Of a DNA stretch of 64,000 bases, positions 48,204 through 56,598 are shown piece after piece. The notes beneath the pieces are model-generated. The model was not told the origin of the DNA, searched no databases, and saw only the letters and a list, made by a program, of their open reading frames with translations. The stretch comes from Mycolicibacterium porcinum. GTDB lineage: Bacteria; Actinomycetota; Actinomycetes; Mycobacteriales; Mycobacteriaceae. The stretch covers positions 62,001 through 126,000 of the forward strand of contig MSTD01000015.1 of NCBI GenBank assembly GCA_001942045.1, given 5' to 3'. The position numbers and the translations under genes are program-made. The stretch's first letter is position 1; each line of letters starts with the position of its first letter.

Positions 48204-49250
48204 CTATGAGTGATCGGAAACCGGAAGCGCACGGATGTGCAGCGGCTCGTCGGTACGCACTGCGGGGTTGATATGGGCGAGCCGCCGTAGGAAAGCCATG
48301 GTGTGGCTGAGGAGTTCAGGGGAGAGATCGCATCCGAGCAGGTATCGGTAGCCGTACGAATTGGTCATGGCTGCAGACTGGGAATTGGGCAGCGTTCCGG
48401 CAAGCATCGCGTCGACGCTGTTCTTGAAGTTCTGTGCGTTGGCGCGGCTTGTTCCCATCTGCTCAACGCTCAACCCTTGTTCCATGGCGCGGAAGACTTC
48501 TCCGTGTCGCATAGTGTTGGCCCTCAGGTGCCATTTGAGCTCGTCCAACAGCTCAGGACTCAATGCGCTGACAGTGTGTTCCGGCAGTTCGATAACCTCC
48601 GTGGCCGAGGCGATTGGTGTGAAATCCGTTGATGCAATGGCGCGGTCACTCACCGAGTGGTGCACCTCGACCAGGTAGCCGGCTCGCAATGCGGCCACTG
48701 ACAACGACGGCGTGATGACCACAGCGGAATCGAACCCTGCCTCGGCAATCGTGACCGGATCGGTGTACCGCTCGGGCGACCAACGAAGCAGGGCTCCGCG
48801 CCAGATAAGCCGAAAATCGTTGTCGCCGTGCACGATGAAGGTGCCGTCGGGCAACTCCGCGATGGGAGCCGTCACCCGCGGCCTCCGACGTGCTTCATTC
48901 AGCAGTCGGTCGAGATCCCGGGCTCCACCAATCCGAAAGCCGCCGCCGGTATTGGCTGCGTCGATGAACGCCCGGTACTCCAGGCGCCGGCATTCACCAC
49001 ACGGGCGGTGACCGGCGGCCAGCGCAACGGCCTCGTCGAGAAAGAACAACTCGGTGTAGCTGCCTGGGCCCATCACCTCGCGTCGGCGCCCGTTGAACTC
49101 GAGCCGGCAGATCAGCCACATGTTGGTACGAGACTGCCGGACGATCCGCTTCGCCTCGTCGTGCAGGATGCCGCGATTGCCCATGAAGGTTCCCCGCGCA
49201 GCCGTCGCAACGATCTCGCCGCCGGGAGTGACGCGATTCTGCAGAGGCAT
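48204..49250 (-). CDS. conserved hypothetical protein with a CxxC-containing N-terminal domain
   Basis: 348 residues from ATG 49250; the open frame reaches 49325 but the recognisable family start PLQNRVTPGGEI follows this ATG. The N-terminal 170 residues match in style a widespread bacterial protein of unknown function, with ARGTFMGNRGILHD, CRLEF, GPGSYTELFFLDEA and AAGHRPCGECRR. The C-terminal half is helical. The CGEC could bind metal. No catalytic assignment is possible. It is transcribed alone, convergent with the small-gene operon and divergent from the Ltp-domain gene. Confidence 0.78.
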   Translation of the reverse strand: MPLQNRVTPGGEIVATAARGTFMGNRGILHDEAKRIVRQSRTNMWLICRLEFNGRRREVMGPGSYTELFFLDEAVALAAGHRPCGECRRLEYRAFIDAANTGGGFRIGGARDLDRLLNEARRRPRVTAPIAELPDGTFIVHGDNDFRLIWRGALLRWSPERYTDPVTIAEAGFDSAVVITPSLSVAALRAGYLVEVHHSVSDRAIASTDFTPIASATEVIELPEHTVSALSPELLDELKWHLRANTMRHGEVFRAMEQGLSVEQMGTSRANAQNFKNSVDAMLAGTLPNSQSAAMTNSYGYRYLLGCDLSPELLSHTMAFLRRLAHINPAVRTDEPLHIRALPVSDHS

Positions 49251-49362
49251 GAGCTGACGGTAGCGGGGCCTGACGACACGTACGACTACTTGTCGGTGCG
49301 CTCTGTCATTCTGTTCGGCTCGCATGTGCGGGCAACCATGAACAACGGATGGAGCACATACG

Positions 49363-49848
49363 ATGACTACCTACTCGATCAAGACGGCCGCGGTCCTGCT
49401 GTTCGCCATCGGTGGCATTGCGCTGTGGACAGCAGCCGAGGGCGTCGACGCGACGGCCCCGTCGGTGCAGCTGGCCGGCGCTGTCACCAGCATCGAAGCG
49501 CACGACGAACCACATGTCCGGGCGCTGTCCGGACCCATGGTCCCGTTGGGGCCAGGTTCGACGGCAAGCCAGCGCAACGCGGTGCGTTCCGCCGAGCAGT
49601 ACCTCGACTACAGCGCCTTCTCGCGTCAGGGGCTCATCGAGCAATTGGAATACGAGGGTTTCTCAACTGCCGATGCGACTTTCGCCGTCGACACCATCAC
49701 TGTCGACTGGAATGCGCAAGCTGCGAAGGCCGCCAAGGCGTACCTGGACTATTCGGCATTCTCCCGCAGCGGACTCATCGAGCAGCTCGAGTACGAGGGC
49801 TACACCCCGGCTCAGGCGGCCTACGGGGCCGCTGCCGCAGGGTTGTAG
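49363..49848 (+). CDS. Ltp-domain membrane-anchored protein
   Basis: 161 residues from ATG 49363 with ggatggagc upstream. An N-terminal hydrophobic helix (TAAVLLFAIGGIALW) is followed by two Ltp-family repeats (about 70-115 and 118-161), each with a YLDYSAFS.xGLIEQLEYEG core. Ltp domains occur in surface proteins and in the superinfection-exclusion lipoprotein of Streptococcus thermophilus phage TP-J34, where they block DNA injection. There is no cysteine in this protein, so it is not a lipoprotein; it is either secreted or held by an uncleaved signal anchor. It lies 12 bases before the coiled-coil membrane protein gene, so the two are probably co-transcribed. Confidence 0.85.
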   Translation: MTTYSIKTAAVLLFAIGGIALWTAAEGVDATAPSVQLAGAVTSIEAHDEPHVRALSGPMVPLGPGSTASQRNAVRSAEQYLDYSAFSRQGLIEQLEYEGFSTADATFAVDTITVDWNAQAAKAAKAYLDYSAFSRSGLIEQLEYEGYTPAQAAYGAAAAGL

Positions 49849-49860
49849 TGGAGCTGCTTC

Positions 49861-50661
49861 ATGAGCAGAAGTAAGAGCTCCTCGGGCGCCGGCGGCGCCA
49901 TCTTCTTCGTCTTCGTGCTCATCGCGTTGGTGCCGGCGCCGGTCTGGATCGCCCTCGGCGTCATCACCGTGGTCGTCCTTGTGAGCTGGGGTGCATACAA
50001 GGCGGTCGTCGTGCTGGAGCAGCGCAGTTACGAGGCGCAGGAACGAAACCGCAAGCAGCAGGAGAAGCAAGTTGCCGATGCGAAACATCAACGCGAAGAA
50101 CGGATCCGCAAGGAGAAGCAACGACGGATCGACACGCTCGGCAAGCAGAACGCCGCGCTTGTCGAGTCGGCTCTGGGCGCGGTCAAGCAGGTGGCCGCGT
50201 CCGAAGCTGCCCGTGCCGGATGGCTGGGTGACGTCGACTTCAGTGCCGACATCAAGGGGATCACCGAGAACTTCGCCAAGGCGCACGCGCTGCGGGGCGT
50301 GATCGGAAAGTTGTCGGCACTGGACAAACCGAGTGACGAGGATCGCGCGATTCTCGCAGAGGCCAAGACCACGGCCGCCAACCTGGAACGCGCTGCGACC
50401 GAACGGGTGGAGCTCATCGGGAAATGCGCCAAGGAAGCGCAACTCATCGACAAGTCACTGCGTACCGAACGCGAGGACGCCCGACTCGCCGAGCAGCGCG
50501 CCGAGCTGCACGCGAAGTTGAGCGCCATGCTATACGGCATCGAAGCCACCCCTGAAGCCACGCAGCAGGATTCGGCGGTGGACGCGGTGATGGCACGCGT
50601 GCAGGCCTACCGGGAGATCAAGAACCAGATTCAACAAGCCCGTGACGGGGAGGCCGCGTAG
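49861..50661 (+). CDS. membrane protein with long coiled coil
   Basis: 266 residues. Two closely spaced membrane helices (about 12-30 and 32-52) are followed by a highly charged coiled-coil region (QERNRKQQEKQ and later DARLAEQRAELHAKL) for most of the remaining length. No enzyme motif. The function is unknown; it may be a scaffold or envelope-associated protein partnered with the Ltp-domain protein just upstream. Confidence 0.75.
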   Translation: MSRSKSSSGAGGAIFFVFVLIALVPAPVWIALGVITVVVLVSWGAYKAVVVLEQRSYEAQERNRKQQEKQVADAKHQREERIRKEKQRRIDTLGKQNAALVESALGAVKQVAASEAARAGWLGDVDFSADIKGITENFAKAHALRGVIGKLSALDKPSDEDRAILAEAKTTAANLERAATERVELIGKCAKEAQLIDKSLRTEREDARLAEQRAELHAKLSAMLYGIEATPEATQQDSAVDAVMARVQAYREIKNQIQQARDGEAA

Positions 50662-50678
50662 GTGCGCATACTGGGCCC

Positions 50679-51185
50679 ATGCCGAACATCACCGCGGTCC
50701 ACGGCGACATCACGCAACAGCAGGTGGATGCGATCGTCAACGCCGCAAACAACGCCATGCGCGGAGGCGGCGGCGTCGACGGCGCGATCCACCGCAGTGG
50801 CGGACCGGCGATCCTGCGGGACTGCATCGAACGGTTCCCCGACGGGTTGGCCACCGGCGACGCAGGGTGGACCACCGCCGGGGACCTGCCCGCCCGTTGG
50901 GTGATCCACACTGTCGGGCCGAATTACCGTGCCGGACAGCGTGACCGGGCCTTGCTGACGTCCTGCTACCGGCGAGCACTGGAAGTCGCCGATGAACTCG
51001 GCGCATTGTCCGTGGCATTCCCGCTCATCAGCTCGGGCATCTACGGTTGGCCACGGCTGGATGCCATCGCCGCTGCTATCGAGACCATCGCCGGCGCGGC
51101 GACCCGCGTGGAAGAAGTCAGTATCGTGGCTTTCGATGCCGCGACGTACGACGACGTGCACGAGCAGCTCTCGACGTACCACTGA
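50679..51185 (+). CDS. macrodomain protein (O-acetyl-ADP-ribose deacetylase type)
   Basis: 168 residues; the whole protein is one macrodomain. Family motifs are visible: GDITQQQVDAIVNAANN at the N-terminus, the GGGGVDGAIH ADP-ribose loop, and the second loop SSGIYGWP. Such proteins bind or hydrolyse ADP-ribose modifications. It lies 17 bases after the coiled-coil gene and is convergent with the next gene. Together with the nearby nadR-pnuC pair and the ADP-ribosylglycohydrolase it adds to an ADP-ribose/NAD theme. Confidence 0.92.
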   Translation: MPNITAVHGDITQQQVDAIVNAANNAMRGGGGVDGAIHRSGGPAILRDCIERFPDGLATGDAGWTTAGDLPARWVIHTVGPNYRAGQRDRALLTSCYRRALEVADELGALSVAFPLISSGIYGWPRLDAIAAAIETIAGAATRVEEVSIVAFDAATYDDVHEQLSTYH

Positions 51186-51196
51186 CGACCGAGCGG

Positions 51197-51691
51197 TCAG
51201 TCATGTGCGAGTGAGTCGATCCCTACGCGAGTGGTCCGTGCGCGCTCGGCGATCTCCAGGATGCGAGGGGTAAGCCCCGGATCGGGAATAGCTTCGGCGG
51301 ATGGTTCGTCGGCGTCTTCGACGTCGTCATCATCGATCTCCCAGTCGATGTCGAGGACGCACAGTGTCTTGGTGTCTGCTCGAATGCACCGGATCAACCG
51401 TTGCGAGTCGCACCAATGCTCATGCATGCACCGCGCCACCGTGCTTTCGCACACCGATCCGGCGAGGGGGATGGGCGGCGTGAGTTCGCCATCCCGATAA
51501 CGAGCGAGGGTCACGTCGGTGAACCCGTATCCCGGATCGGCGGCCGGTACCTCGGTGACCACGCGCACAATGCCCACGCCCTCGATCGGGATCTCGGTGC
51601 GCTCTCGAAACCCGCCACTTGGATAGCTGAACGAGGATATCCGCGCAAGATCGCGGTCCAAAACAGGGTAGATAGCTCGGTGTACCTGCAT
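51197..51691 (-). CDS. hypothetical protein with acidic linker
   Basis: 164 residues from ATG 51691. The first 100 residues look beta-rich (IPIEGVGIVRVVTEV) and contain three cysteines and CMHEHWCD, which might bind metal. A run of aspartates (DIDWEIDDDDVEDAD) follows, then a helical tail. I recognise no family. A strong -10 element directly upstream points to a leaderless mRNA, which supports this start. Confidence 0.68.
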   Translation of the reverse strand: MQVHRAIYPVLDRDLARISSFSYPSGGFRERTEIPIEGVGIVRVVTEVPAADPGYGFTDVTLARYRDGELTPPIPLAGSVCESTVARCMHEHWCDSQRLIRCIRADTKTLCVLDIDWEIDDDDVEDADEPSAEAIPDPGLTPRILEIAERARTTRVGIDSLAHD

Positions 51692-51697
51692 GTTTGA

Positions 51698-51703
51698 ATT
51701 TTA
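51698..51703 (-). promoter_or_regulatory. -10 element for a leaderless transcript
   Basis: On the minus strand TAAAAT sits six bases before ATG 51691, which has no Shine-Dalgarno, so transcription likely starts at the A of the start codon. The -35 region shows no match to TTGACA. Confidence 0.5.
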
Positions 51704-51755
51704 CCGGGCGGCACTGACATATTTTGTGGAGATTTGCTGATGACGCAACGCGCGA

Positions 51756-52844
51756 CTACGGCGTCCCCTCAAACCCCGGACCCCGCAACGGCTCGCCGAA
51801 CCGGGCGCGCAACTCCAAGAGCGGCTCGACCGTGCGGACCGCGAGCTCGATGCGTTCCTCCAAAGTCCCGGTCAACAACACCCACGAATGGCCGACCGTG
51901 GTGAGCGCGTCGGCGAACCAACTCGTCATCGCTGCGCGGATTTCCAGGTCGCCTTCCCGCATCCCGTCGTCGTGCCAGGGCACGCCCTGGTGGTCGGTGA
52001 GCAGGTATACCGCCCGGGGCGGGACGTTCGTCGAGGGTCCACCGGACGCGTCGCCGAGGTAGCGGCGTTTCCAGATGGCGGTGGCGAAGGCATCGGTGTC
52101 ACAGATCAAGACAGGCGAGCCGGCACGTGCGGCGACCTCCTCGAGTCGAGTCTGCTCGGGACCGATGACATCGAAATCATAGGCATCCCAGCGCAGTTCG
52201 GTGATGTCCACGTCGGGGTTGGCGGCGCACTTGAGCTCGGTGTACTCGCGCCCGTACTCCGGCACACACTGGGTCGCGGCCCAGGCTCCGCCGCGCGCGG
52301 CATAGTGGCGGGCCAACTGTTCGGCCACCGTCGTCGTCCCCGTCGACTCGGCGCCCACCACGACGACCCGCGTCACCAATCCGGCGCGTGTTGCGCCGGC
52401 CAACTCATGCCAATGCCCGGCGAGGTCGCGTCGGACCGCGGTGCTCCTGCCGGTGCGTCCGGTCCGCACGGCGGTCGCGCCGAACCACCGGGCCAGTTCG
52501 TCGACGTAGTCGTCACCGCTGAACACCGCGTCGATCTCCGGCGCGGCACCCGCAGCGCGCACGCCGGCCCGCATGGCGGCGACTTGCGCCGCCCACACCC
52601 GCTGATCGGTCACGTCGACGGGTGCGTCGCAAGGGATTCCGGCGATCCGCACGTTCGCATCGCACTGATGCTCCTCGTGGAGCCACGCCATCCGGTCTGC
52701 CAGTGGGATCGTCTCGACCGCCGCGGCCATCACCAGCACGGTGAACCAGTCGCAGCGCGCCGCTGCGGCTCGGACCGCCTCGTGATGCCCGATCCGCGGC
52801 GGATAGAACTTGCCGATCATCAGGCCATGCCGGAACTCGGTCAT
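51756..52844 (-). CDS. nadR: NadR-like nicotinamide-nucleotide adenylyltransferase / ribosylnicotinamide kinase
   Basis: 362 residues with the two-domain NadR layout: an N-terminal nucleotidyltransferase (GKFYPPRIGHHEAV, residues about 11-24) and a C-terminal P-loop kinase-like domain (GAESTGTTTV, about 165). It would make NAD from nicotinamide riboside or its nucleotide taken up by PnuC, whose gene overlaps it by 4 bases (ATGA). Both signature motifs are altered: the first His of HxGH is Arg, and the P-loop Lys is Thr. Similar loops occur in some actinobacterial relatives, as far as I recall, so activity is not excluded. The gene has no helix-turn-helix domain, so it is not the E. coli-type regulator. 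Confidence 0.85.
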   Translation of the reverse strand: MTEFRHGLMIGKFYPPRIGHHEAVRAAAARCDWFTVLVMAAAVETIPLADRMAWLHEEHQCDANVRIAGIPCDAPVDVTDQRVWAAQVAAMRAGVRAAGAAPEIDAVFSGDDYVDELARWFGATAVRTGRTGRSTAVRRDLAGHWHELAGATRAGLVTRVVVVGAESTGTTTVAEQLARHYAARGGAWAATQCVPEYGREYTELKCAANPDVDITELRWDAYDFDVIGPEQTRLEEVAARAGSPVLICDTDAFATAIWKRRYLGDASGGPSTNVPPRAVYLLTDHQGVPWHDDGMREGDLEIRAAMTSWFADALTTVGHSWVLLTGTLEERIELAVRTVEPLLELRARFGEPLRGPGFEGTP

Positions 52845-53500
52845 CGCACCGTGCTGTCTGCCGGCAGAGCGTCATCGGCCGGTGCCAGCTCACTGGTCCA
52901 GGCCCGCAGCCCAGCGACACACAGGCTGAGGAACAACAGGTACACCGCCGCGGTGAGGATCAGGCCCTGGCTGAGGTAGAGCGGGATGAAGATGCAGTCG
53001 GCGGCGATCCAGAAGTACCAGGTCTCAAGCCGCCGGGTGTTGAGCAGCCACTGCGCGACCAGTGACAGACACGTCGTCACCGCATCCAGGAACGGCGCCG
53101 CATCGTGTGCGGCGGTCAGAATGACGAACAGCATCCCGGTGCCCAACACCAAGAACACCGCGCACCAAGCCAACTCGGCCCGGCTACTCCGGCGGATCAC
53201 CGTCGTACCCGTGTCGGCTCGGCCGCGCAGCCACTGCCACCACCCGGCGAAACCGAGGGCGATGTAGAGCACCTGCAGACCCGACGCCGCCCACAGACTG
53301 GCCGAGGTGAACAGCACCAGGAAGAACGCGTTGTTGGCGATCCCGACCGGGAAGTTGAGGATGTTGCGCCGGACCGTCAGCGCGACGCATAGGCCGCCGG
53401 TGACGAAGCCGAGGAACTCGGCCCAGCTGACCGCGTCGGTGCCGATCGTGAAGAGCGCAGTGTTGAGCGGCTCCACCATCCGGGCCAACCAGTCGATCAT
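52841..53500 (-). CDS. pnuC: PnuC, nicotinamide riboside transporter
   Basis: 219 residues from ATG 53500; the open frame continues to 54007 only as a shadow of the HNH gene. About seven membrane helices, with the PnuC-type WWQWLRG motif near the middle and NTRRLETWYFWI in the second half. It imports nicotinamide riboside for NAD salvage and is translationally coupled to nadR. It starts 17 bases after the HNH gene ends, so the three may share a transcript. Confidence 0.9.
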   Translation of the reverse strand: MIDWLARMVEPLNTALFTIGTDAVSWAEFLGFVTGGLCVALTVRRNILNFPVGIANNAFFLVLFTSASLWAASGLQVLYIALGFAGWWQWLRGRADTGTTVIRRSSRAELAWCAVFLVLGTGMLFVILTAAHDAAPFLDAVTTCLSLVAQWLLNTRRLETWYFWIAADCIFIPLYLSQGLILTAAVYLLFLSLCVAGLRAWTSELAPADDALPADSTVR

Positions 53501-53517
53501 TCGGCTCAGCCTATTAG

Positions 53518-54591
53518 CTACGTCGCCGCCCACCACGGAGGGAACGCGATATCCAAGCGGGTACTCGTCTTGTAGCCCGTCCACGTCGGGATACCGGCCG
53601 GTTGCCCTCGGTAGATCCCTCGTGCCGCGGCCACCACCCGGTTGTGTTCTGTTGGCCAACGGATTTCGTCGGCGATCTGCTCCAGCATGTCGCGATCTCG
53701 GTCGAGGACCCGGTCGATGATGCTGACCGCCGGCAGGGCATTGCTCTTGTCGCCGTTGCATCGACGGCAGGCCAGCACCAGGTTGGCCAATCCGTCGATA
53801 CCGACCAACGACCACGGCAGCACGTGGTCGACCGGATCGCCCGGCTGCAGGTGGGTGTTGCAGTAGAAGCAGTGCGGGCCAAAGGCCTCCGTGAACGGTC
53901 CACGGACGGCGGCCAGGTCCGTGCGATCCCGGCCGAACAGGTGCCCCGCCACGTCGGGCACCTCCGCCGTCAGGAACTTGTTCATCCCGCGGACGTCGTC
54001 GACCCACATGATTTCCAGCGCGGGTTTGAGCAGTCCGGCCAGCCGGGCCAACCCGTGTGCCACGCCTGGCATCAACTCGATCGCATCGCCGTGGGCGCGC
54101 AGGGACTTTCGCGACACGTTCTCGCCGAGGAACGAGTCGTCGTACAGAAACGGGTCACCGGTTGCTGACCCTGGCAGCTTCTGCAGCCGCGGCAGCGGTT
54201 GTTTGGCCATGGCGATCACGATCTTGTCGATCGCCGCCTGATAGTCCTTGGGCGCTCGCACTTTGGCCACTTCCAGCGACAGGCCACCGTTTCCCGCGCC
54301 GGCCGCCGCGCGCAACTCCAGCGTGGCATCGATGATGCGTGCCTTCGAACCGGTCCGGCGCTGGCGCAGGACGTGGCCGTCGAAGGTCCGCACCTGCCGC
54401 CAGTAGATCCCCAGCACTCGGTGCGCGAGGTCGGGCAGCGGTACCTGCAGCCGATCCTCGGGGGCGGGTGGCAGGTTCTCGATGCAATGCTCGATTAGAC
54501 CCATCAAGGTCGCGAGTTTGTAGGTGGCGTCCCGTTGTCCGGTCTCGAGGATCGCCACGACACGCTGGCCGAGCAGGAGTGGATCGTCCAC
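53518..54591 (-). CDS. HNH endonuclease domain protein
   Basis: 357 residues from GTG 54591. A helical N-terminal half of about 230 residues is followed by an HNH module with CFYC, PVDHVLPW (D253/H254), CRRCN and GDKSN, the two CxxC pairs serving as a structural zinc site. It could be a nuclease acting on DNA in defence or in DNA repair. It lies 89 bases after the RelE-type toxin gene and directly upstream of pnuC-nadR. No start or stop irregularity. Confidence 0.88.
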   Translation of the reverse strand: MDDPLLLGQRVVAILETGQRDATYKLATLMGLIEHCIENLPPAPEDRLQVPLPDLAHRVLGIYWRQVRTFDGHVLRQRRTGSKARIIDATLELRAAAGAGNGGLSLEVAKVRAPKDYQAAIDKIVIAMAKQPLPRLQKLPGSATGDPFLYDDSFLGENVSRKSLRAHGDAIELMPGVAHGLARLAGLLKPALEIMWVDDVRGMNKFLTAEVPDVAGHLFGRDRTDLAAVRGPFTEAFGPHCFYCNTHLQPGDPVDHVLPWSLVGIDGLANLVLACRRCNGDKSNALPAVSIIDRVLDRDRDMLEQIADEIRWPTEHNRVVAAARGIYRGQPAGIPTWTGYKTSTRLDIAFPPWWAAT

Positions 54592-54680
54592 AGTGGCACT
54601 TTCTCACACCGCGCCCGGCGGACGTCGCGGTTGAATCCGGCCTGGCGGTTGCCGCTGCTGCACCGAGTTACGGCAAGCCA

Positions 54681-54962
54681 TCACGCCCTGTAGACGTGGG
54701 CGCGGTGGTCGATATCGATGATGAGGATGGTGTGGTTCTCGTCGTCGATACGGAGCAGGATCCGGTAGTCGCCACGACGTGCACTGCGCACGCCTTCGAG
54801 CTGATCGCGGAGAGGCTTGCTCAGTCGGTGCGGATTCTGCGCCAGCGGTCCGGCGACAAACTTGACGACCGCGTGCACGACGCGGCCGGGCAGTCGGGCG
54901 AGTGCTCGTCGTGCCGGCGAGGCGATTTTGACTTCGTACGGTGGCGGAGCTTCATCGCTCAT
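54681..54962 (-). CDS. RelE/ParE-family toxin
   Basis: 93 residues with the RelE core RSARRGDYRILLRIDDE and the C-terminal strand HTILIIDIDHRAHVY. RelE toxins cut mRNA on the ribosome; ParE relatives poison gyrase; the long basic middle (LSKPLRDQLEGV) fits RelE better. The ATG overlaps the antitoxin stop as ATGA, so it is made after and coupled to the antitoxin. Confidence 0.93.
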   Translation of the reverse strand: MSDEAPPPYEVKIASPARRALARLPGRVVHAVVKFVAGPLAQNPHRLSKPLRDQLEGVRSARRGDYRILLRIDDENHTILIIDIDHRAHVYRA

Positions 54963-55234
54963 CGCGGCGGAAGGTTGTGATCAGTCCGGAGTTGGTCGAG
55001 CGAAATAGTCTCACCGGCCGCGTACTCTGCATCGGCTTTCGCCACTGCGTCGGTCGTACCTGACCGGGAGAGCCAGTAGATCGTCTCGCGCAGCGACTCG
55101 AGATCGTCCGCCGACATCAGGACCGCGGCAGGTTTCCCGTGCTTGGTGATGGTGATGATGTCGTGTGTTGATTCGGCACTGTCGACCAGGGCCGAGAGCT
55201 TGTCCTTGGCCTCGCCGAGCGGCACAGTTGTCAT
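54959..55234 (-). CDS. Phd/YefM-family antitoxin
   Basis: 91 residues from ATG 55234 (TTVPLGEAKDKLSALVDSAE at the start, the usual Phd/YefM N-terminus). ATG 55264 and an upstream codon at 55306 would add 10 and 24 residues, but the -10 TAGAAT (55242-55247) lies seven bases before ATG 55234, pointing to a leaderless transcript. The N-terminal part binds DNA and the C-terminal helix binds the toxin. Confidence 0.88.
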   Translation of the reverse strand: MTTVPLGEAKDKLSALVDSAESTHDIITITKHGKPAAVLMSADDLESLRETIYWLSRSGTTDAVAKADAEYAAGETISLDQLRTDHNLPPR

Positions 55235-55240
55235 GCCGGC

Positions 55241-55279
55241 TATTCTAGCCTGAATATTAGCCATGCTGAAGCTAGAATA
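55241..55279 (-). promoter_or_regulatory. inverted-repeat operator of the Phd/RelE operon
   Basis: A perfect 9-base inverted repeat, TATTCTAGC (55241-55249) and GCTAGAATA (55271-55279), lies just upstream of the antitoxin start. One arm contains the -10 element. This is the usual placement for autoregulation by a toxin-antitoxin complex. Confidence 0.65.
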
Positions 55280-55308
55280 ATGGCCGAAATGCTGGATCTC
55301 GATCACGC

Positions 55309-56007
55309 CTAGTCCAACAACCCGACCAGCCCCGAATGGTCCGTCTCGCCGGCAAGCCGTGGCGCATGGTCGAATTCGCAGCTGCGAACGCGCCGCGCGA
55401 ACTCAGGCATGGCGTAGATGTAGTCGAGCCGGAACCCATTGTTGCCGGGACGGCTGAACCACGAGTACTCGCGGACCGCCGGATGCAGAGACCGCCACAC
55501 ATCGACGTATCCGGACGCGATCAGCCGCCCGGGCATCTCCGGGCCGATGAATGTCGTGCCCTTGGGGTCTTTGTCGAGATCGTTGTTGCCCGTGTTGAAG
55601 TCACCGATGAGCAGATCGACCTCGCTGCGCCGGGCTCGGTCGATCAGCGCCTCCCAGTAGGGGAGTTTCGCGTGGGCCTGCGGCAGGTAGACACCGGCGA
55701 CGATGGTCCCGTCGAACTCGGCGCACCACAGGTGGTGGGCGGAGAGGTCCCGGCTGAAGCGCGACGCTCGGTCGATCGGAGTGCGCGATGCGATGAGCAC
55801 GGTGTTCTGCTTCGGATCGGCGCCAGGGTGCGTCGTCGAGTATCCGGCGCGTTCGAGCTGCGCGATGAGGCGAGTGCCGGTGTCGTTGGCCCGGAACTCT
55901 GTCACCACGAGCAGGTCAGCGTCGTAACCCAGTAGCCGCGCGGTGAGTGTGTCAGCGTTCTTGCTCCCGCCGTGGCGGATGTTCAGCGTGGCGATTCGCA
56001 GCGTCAT
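55309..56007 (-). CDS. endonuclease/exonuclease/phosphatase (EEP) family protein
   Basis: 232 residues from ATG 56007 (aggac eight bases upstream; the open frame to 56106 lacks support). It shows the EEP motif set in order: LNIRHGG, TEFRANDT, YLP, GDFNTGNND (about 134), LDYIYAM and DHSGL. The small size and motifs resemble exonuclease III/AP-endonuclease relatives, so DNA repair or a nucleotide phosphatase role is likely. It ends 30 bases before the TA operator. No sign of secretion. Confidence 0.88.
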   Translation of the reverse strand: MTLRIATLNIRHGGSKNADTLTARLLGYDADLLVVTEFRANDTGTRLIAQLERAGYSTTHPGADPKQNTVLIASRTPIDRASRFSRDLSAHHLWCAEFDGTIVAGVYLPQAHAKLPYWEALIDRARRSEVDLLIGDFNTGNNDLDKDPKGTTFIGPEMPGRLIASGYVDVWRSLHPAVREYSWFSRPGNNGFRLDYIYAMPEFARRVRSCEFDHAPRLAGETDHSGLVGLLD

Positions 56008-56099
56008 CGGGAGTGTCCTCTCGCTCGACGTGGAATCTCCAGCGAGCCGGACAGTATGAACGAGGGGACCGACAACGCCGGACGCCTGCATGAGCTGCG

Positions 56100-56333
56100 G
56101 TGCCAACAGTGACGGCGACCCCCCTTCGCCTTCGATCTGCCGACATCACTCGGCATTTCGATAACAAGAGCAGTCCGTCGCAACGCGCGGGAGTCATGCT
56201 GCGGGCCGGTGGCTTCCCGGGCCACTCCTACGACGCGGAACTCGGCTCACCCGACTATCTGACTTCTGAGCGTCGGGAACAGATCATTCGACGGCGCGAC
56301 GACCTTCGGGAGCAGGTGGTTCCAAGCCCCTGA
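56100..56333 (+). CDS. possible 77-residue hypothetical protein
   Basis: An open frame starting GTG 56100 or GTG 56109, divergent from the EEP gene. The peptide reads like real protein (RSADITRHFDNKSSPS, GSPDYLTSERREQI), but there is no Shine-Dalgarno and no recognised family. The next 265 bases to the OPT gene show nothing I can support. Confidence 0.35.
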   Translation: MPTVTATPLRLRSADITRHFDNKSSPSQRAGVMLRAGGFPGHSYDAELGSPDYLTSERREQIIRRRDDLREQVVPSP

Positions 56334-56598
56334 ACGACGCACGGGGCGGCATTCCAGGCTGTGATTGCGGCGCTGTGTCGAGCGTGCAGCCTGTGGTGAG
56401 AAATTTGTGAAAATGGCGGTGAAAGCTGCACATTCGTCGCAGCGCGGTGTGCTACATGATCGCGACAGGCGGCACACGAACGCGTCATGAATCTCCCAAC
56501 TCGGACTACCACGCTCACTAATCCGAGGTAAGCGGCATAAGTCGGACTGAGAGGCGCCAGAGTCCGGGGCTGCAGCTGCCGCCCCGGACCAGAACCAT

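Noticed and set aside
52841..54007. 388-codon version of the PnuC frame
   Set aside because: The first 169 codons are an arginine/glycine-rich shadow of the HNH gene; PnuC-like sequence starts at ATG 53500.
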